The position numbers and the translations under genes are program-made. A stretch of DNA of 64,000 nt from Propionimicrobium sp. PCR01-08-3 (GTDB lineage Bacteria; Actinomycetota; Actinomycetes; Propionibacteriales; Propionibacteriaceae): the NCBI RefSeq assembly GCF_030286045.1, contig NZ_CP127390.1, positions 124,001 to 188,000 on the forward strand. Reading direction: 5' to 3'. The notes beneath the pieces are model-generated. The model worked only from the letters and a program-made list of their open reading frames with translations, did no database searches and was not told the origin of the DNA. Positions within the stretch are counted from its first letter, which is position 1; each line of letters starts with the position of its first letter. Positions 62,048 to 64,000 of this stretch are shown here, in pieces.

Positions 62048-63046
62048 CTACTCGTCCAGGACGACCCAGTGCCCGGTCTTCGGGGGGCCAACGCGGCGAA
62101 GGCGTCCAGCCGCTCGTAGGTCGCGCAGATGGCGCTCAATCGTCCGGGGCGTTTTTCCTAGTTGAGTGGCGATCGTAGCCGCACTGAGAGCCGGATTCGC
62201 ACGGAGGGCGGCGAGAATCGCCTCGCTTACTCCGACATTTACCCCGACGTTTACTCCGACATTCGACACCTCCGCGAGCGCACGTCTCTCGTAGGTCTCC
62301 AGAGAACCGACGACCACCTCAAGCATGTATTCGATAAAAGGTGCCGCATCAATTTCAGGCACGCGGGAGGCTTGAAGCGCTGCGTAGTACCCCGCCTGGT
62401 GCTGACGAATCAGGGTCTCGGTCGGCATCCAGGCGAACACCGGACGCCACCGGCTGAGAATCAGCGTCTGCCAGAGTCTGCCAATACGGCCGTTTCCATC
62501 GCGGAACGGGTGAATGTGCTCGATCATAAAGTGTGTCGCGCTCGACACGATCAGCGGATGGTCGGTGCTCGTCTTGGCCCATTCCAACAGCTCCGTGACG
62601 AGCCGAGGCACTTTCGTGGCTCGGGATCCGGTGTGCAGCACTTTCCCTTCGGCGCCCACGATCTCGACGTCGACGGTGCGGAACTGTCCCGATTCATCCA
62701 CCAACCCTGCTGTAAGCAGACCGTGCGCCCGAAGCATGTCAGTCACGCTCCAGGGACTGAGCTCGTCGAGTAGCTCATATGCGGCGAGGGCGTTCTCCGC
62801 CTCTTGCACATCTCTGTGCGGGGCATACACCGCTTCGCCATTCGCCAGGTCTGTGACCTGAGCGAGGCTCAGTTGATTGCCTTCGATCGCCGTCGACGAA
62901 TGCACCGAGCCAATCCTGTTGGATCGCCGCAACTCGGGGATCCGCCCCGAAAGCTCTTCCACGGCGCTGATGCGGCCGAGCAGCTCTACAATTTTTTCGA
63001 TCTGATCCCGCCAGGCCGGATTCGACGAATAGAACTCGGGTATCAC
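62048..63046 (-). CDS. Fic-family protein with N-terminal inhibitory motif and HTH tail
   Basis: 332 residues from GTG 63046, with GAGGAGG upstream. The active motif is HPFRDGNGRIGR (179-190), complete with the catalytic His and the anion loop, so it should transfer AMP (or another nucleotide) to a target protein. The class II inhibitory helix is present as S51-T-A-I-E-G56. The C-terminal ~60 residues are a winged HTH (NPALSAATIATQLGKTPRTI, ERHLRDLRAAGRLRRVG). Between them lies VGVNVGVNVGV, encoded by three 12-bp repeats. Such self-contained Fic proteins may be stand-alone toxins or regulators. Confidence 0.92.
   Translation of the reverse strand: MIPEFYSSNPAWRDQIEKIVELLGRISAVEELSGRIPELRRSNRIGSVHSSTAIEGNQLSLAQVTDLANGEAVYAPHRDVQEAENALAAYELLDELSPWSVTDMLRAHGLLTAGLVDESGQFRTVDVEIVGAEGKVLHTGSRATKVPRLVTELLEWAKTSTDHPLIVSSATHFMIEHIHPFRDGNGRIGRLWQTLILSRWRPVFAWMPTETLIRQHQAGYYAALQASRVPEIDAAPFIEYMLEVVVGSLETYERRALAEVSNVGVNVGVNVGVSEAILAALRANPALSAATIATQLGKTPRTIERHLRDLRAAGRLRRVGPPKTGHWVVLDE
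62227..62262. repeat. three 12-bp repeats inside the fic gene
   Basis: Three tandem copies of TTACtCCGACaT (lower case marks varying bases) encode the repeated Val-Gly-Val-Asn linker between the Fic domain and the HTH. Copy number changes keep the reading frame and would only alter linker length. Confidence 0.8.
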
Positions 63047-63226
63047 GTTGCCTCCTCGAACCTCAGAAGCCGATTCCAGCGATACCCGAACGGTGGTGCT
63101 GCCCCTCTGCAAAGGTCGGTGCCACGGTTCATCTCCTGTGTCAGAGCGTATGGAGGATCTTACGCTAGATACTCCAATCGTTCTGCAATGCCTTTTTCTG
63201 TCCGTGCCACCCAGCACAATGAAACC
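63047..63226. other. divergent promoter region of fic and the right-edge gene
   Basis: 180 bp between the two divergent starts. It contains GAGGAGG for fic on the minus strand. No clear palindromic operator or promoter hexamers were recognised. Confidence 0.35.
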
Positions 63227-64000
63227 ATGAGCCCCTCACAGCTGAGCGATCACTATCAAAGGATCCTGAGTTACTGGTGGATGCTGGAGCTTCTCAGCCC
63301 GCAGAAGGTCCCGGCACCGACACCTCAGTGGATACGTCCGGAACGTGAGCAGGTCATCGAATGGACGCCATCTGATCGCCTGCCGTGGGAGCCGGGCGTC
63401 CTTCAACGGCCGAAGCCGGTGGGCACGACACCTATGAAGTGGCAACACACCATATATCTGGGCGTCTACGAATTGGACGCCACGTATGAACGTTTGCACC
63501 GAGTCTTCGGCGAAGACCCCGACGCCTACGACGAGCGCCCGGGCGGGCAGAGCGCCTGCGCGAGCGTGACGGTCGATAACCGGGGAGTCATGATGCCCGA
63601 CTCGGCCGTGTTGTCTTCGGCGCTTTGGGCGGTAGGTCGCATCGGAGAAAGCCGACCGGTTGGCCCTGATTGGGCACTCGGATTTCCAGCTGCCAACAGA
63701 GAGTTCGCGGTTGAGGTCGACAAGTTCGAGGGGCGCAGGCGCGAAGCGGACGACCTCGACTCGGCTCCTGCCCACACTGTCGCCTCGTTACTGCGCCTGC
63801 TTCAAATCGCCCATAAAGCGGCGGGTGTCTCCGGGACGCCCGACCTTGCGTCCAACCGGATCGTCATCAAATCCAAAGCTGTATCCGCTCTCCGTGGCAG
63901 CGACACCCCAGATGATGACTTCCTCAACAGCTTCTATCTCGATGACCTCACCACCGTCCGTTTGGGCATTGCAAGACACAACGGGTGCGGAGCGGCATTG
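63227..64000 (+). CDS. N-terminal 258 residues of a large protein cut by the window edge
   Basis: From ATG 63227 the frame stays open through the last base, 258 codons without a stop. The start MSPSQLSDHYQRILSYWWML followed by ELLSPQKVP and the run AHTVASLLRLLQIAHKAAGV resemble the N-terminal region of very large AAA/superfamily I helicase proteins found in defence loci, but no Walker motif lies within the visible part. The protein is soluble and acidic. Its position next to DUF262 and Fic genes fits the defence island; family assignment is tentative. Confidence 0.55.
   Translation, partial: MSPSQLSDHYQRILSYWWMLELLSPQKVPAPTPQWIRPEREQVIEWTPSDRLPWEPGVLQRPKPVGTTPMKWQHTIYLGVYELDATYERLHRVFGEDPDAYDERPGGQSACASVTVDNRGVMMPDSAVLSSALWAVGRIGESRPVGPDWALGFPAANREFAVEVDKFEGRRREADDLDSAPAHTVASLLRLLQIAHKAAGVSGTPDLASNRIVIKSKAVSALRGSDTPDDDFLNSFYLDDLTTVRLGIARHNGCGAAL

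Overview
The window is high-GC DNA with strong G/C third-position bias, frequent GTG/TTG starts, a POL-PE-LIG type LigD beside Ku, a HemQ-type coproheme decarboxylase and C69 dipeptidase. This points to an actinomycete, perhaps Propionibacteriaceae or a neighbouring family; the genus cannot be fixed from sequence alone. No rRNA, convincing tRNA, CRISPR array, complete insertion sequence or replication origin was seen. All calls are by reading motifs and sequence, without database searches. 

Layout. 1-0.7 kb: tail of an unknown gene and a remnant of a type I methyltransferase (HsdM). 0.7-2.5 kb: AraC regulator divergent from two VOC (glyoxalase-fold) genes. 2.6-4.8 kb: serine-recombinase tail fragment, MFS exporter and divergent TetR regulator. 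4.8-6.5 kb: TauE/SafE permease and AraC regulator. 6.5-9.7 kb: Crp/Fnr regulator, an FNR-like box, a CopZ-like metallochaperone and a P1B-type ATPase with an unusual Cys-Pro-Gly metal motif. 9.8-16 kb: RibD/DHFR-like reductase and a complete peptide/nickel-type ABC importer operon. 16.1-22 kb: RecQ helicase, dipeptidase, Ada-AlkA glycosylase and Ogt (DNA repair). 22-24.1 kb: Phd/PIN toxin-antitoxin, CPBP protease, small membrane protein and XRE regulator. 24.2-26.9 kb: VOC protein, a response-regulator relic, HemQ, PRC/DUF2382 protein. 27.2-31.4 kb: LigD and Ku (non-homologous end joining), DUF4235 protein. 31.5-35 kb: NMT1/THI5-type ABC importer with a fused double permease. 35-39.6 kb: glycosyltransferase, topoisomerase IB, pRiA4b ORF-3-like protein, PEBP protein. 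39.7-44.3 kb: ABC exporter plus DesK/DesR-like two-component system whose kinase-regulator junction has been split by an isoaspartyl methyltransferase gene flanked by a 105-bp duplication. 44.5-46 kb: M23 peptidase and VapBC.

46-64 kb is a defence island: Mrr-like type IV endonuclease; a long operon of SNF2-like helicase, DUF4391 protein, two tandem type III methyltransferases (Mod) and one type III restriction subunit (Res); then a Swt1-HEPN/DUF3320 protein, a DUF262/RAMA protein, a Fic protein, and the start of a large unidentified gene cut by the window edge. 

The most interesting observation is a (CT)16 tract near the 3' end of the first mod gene. With 16 units the conserved C-terminus is out of frame; 14 or 17 units would restore it. 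The two out-of-frame readings terminate on or within a few bases of the start codon of the second mod gene, whereas the restored frame stops 78 nt earlier. This looks like a phase-variable type III system in which slippage may both change the tail of Mod1 and alter translational coupling to Mod2, which carries a different target-recognition region.
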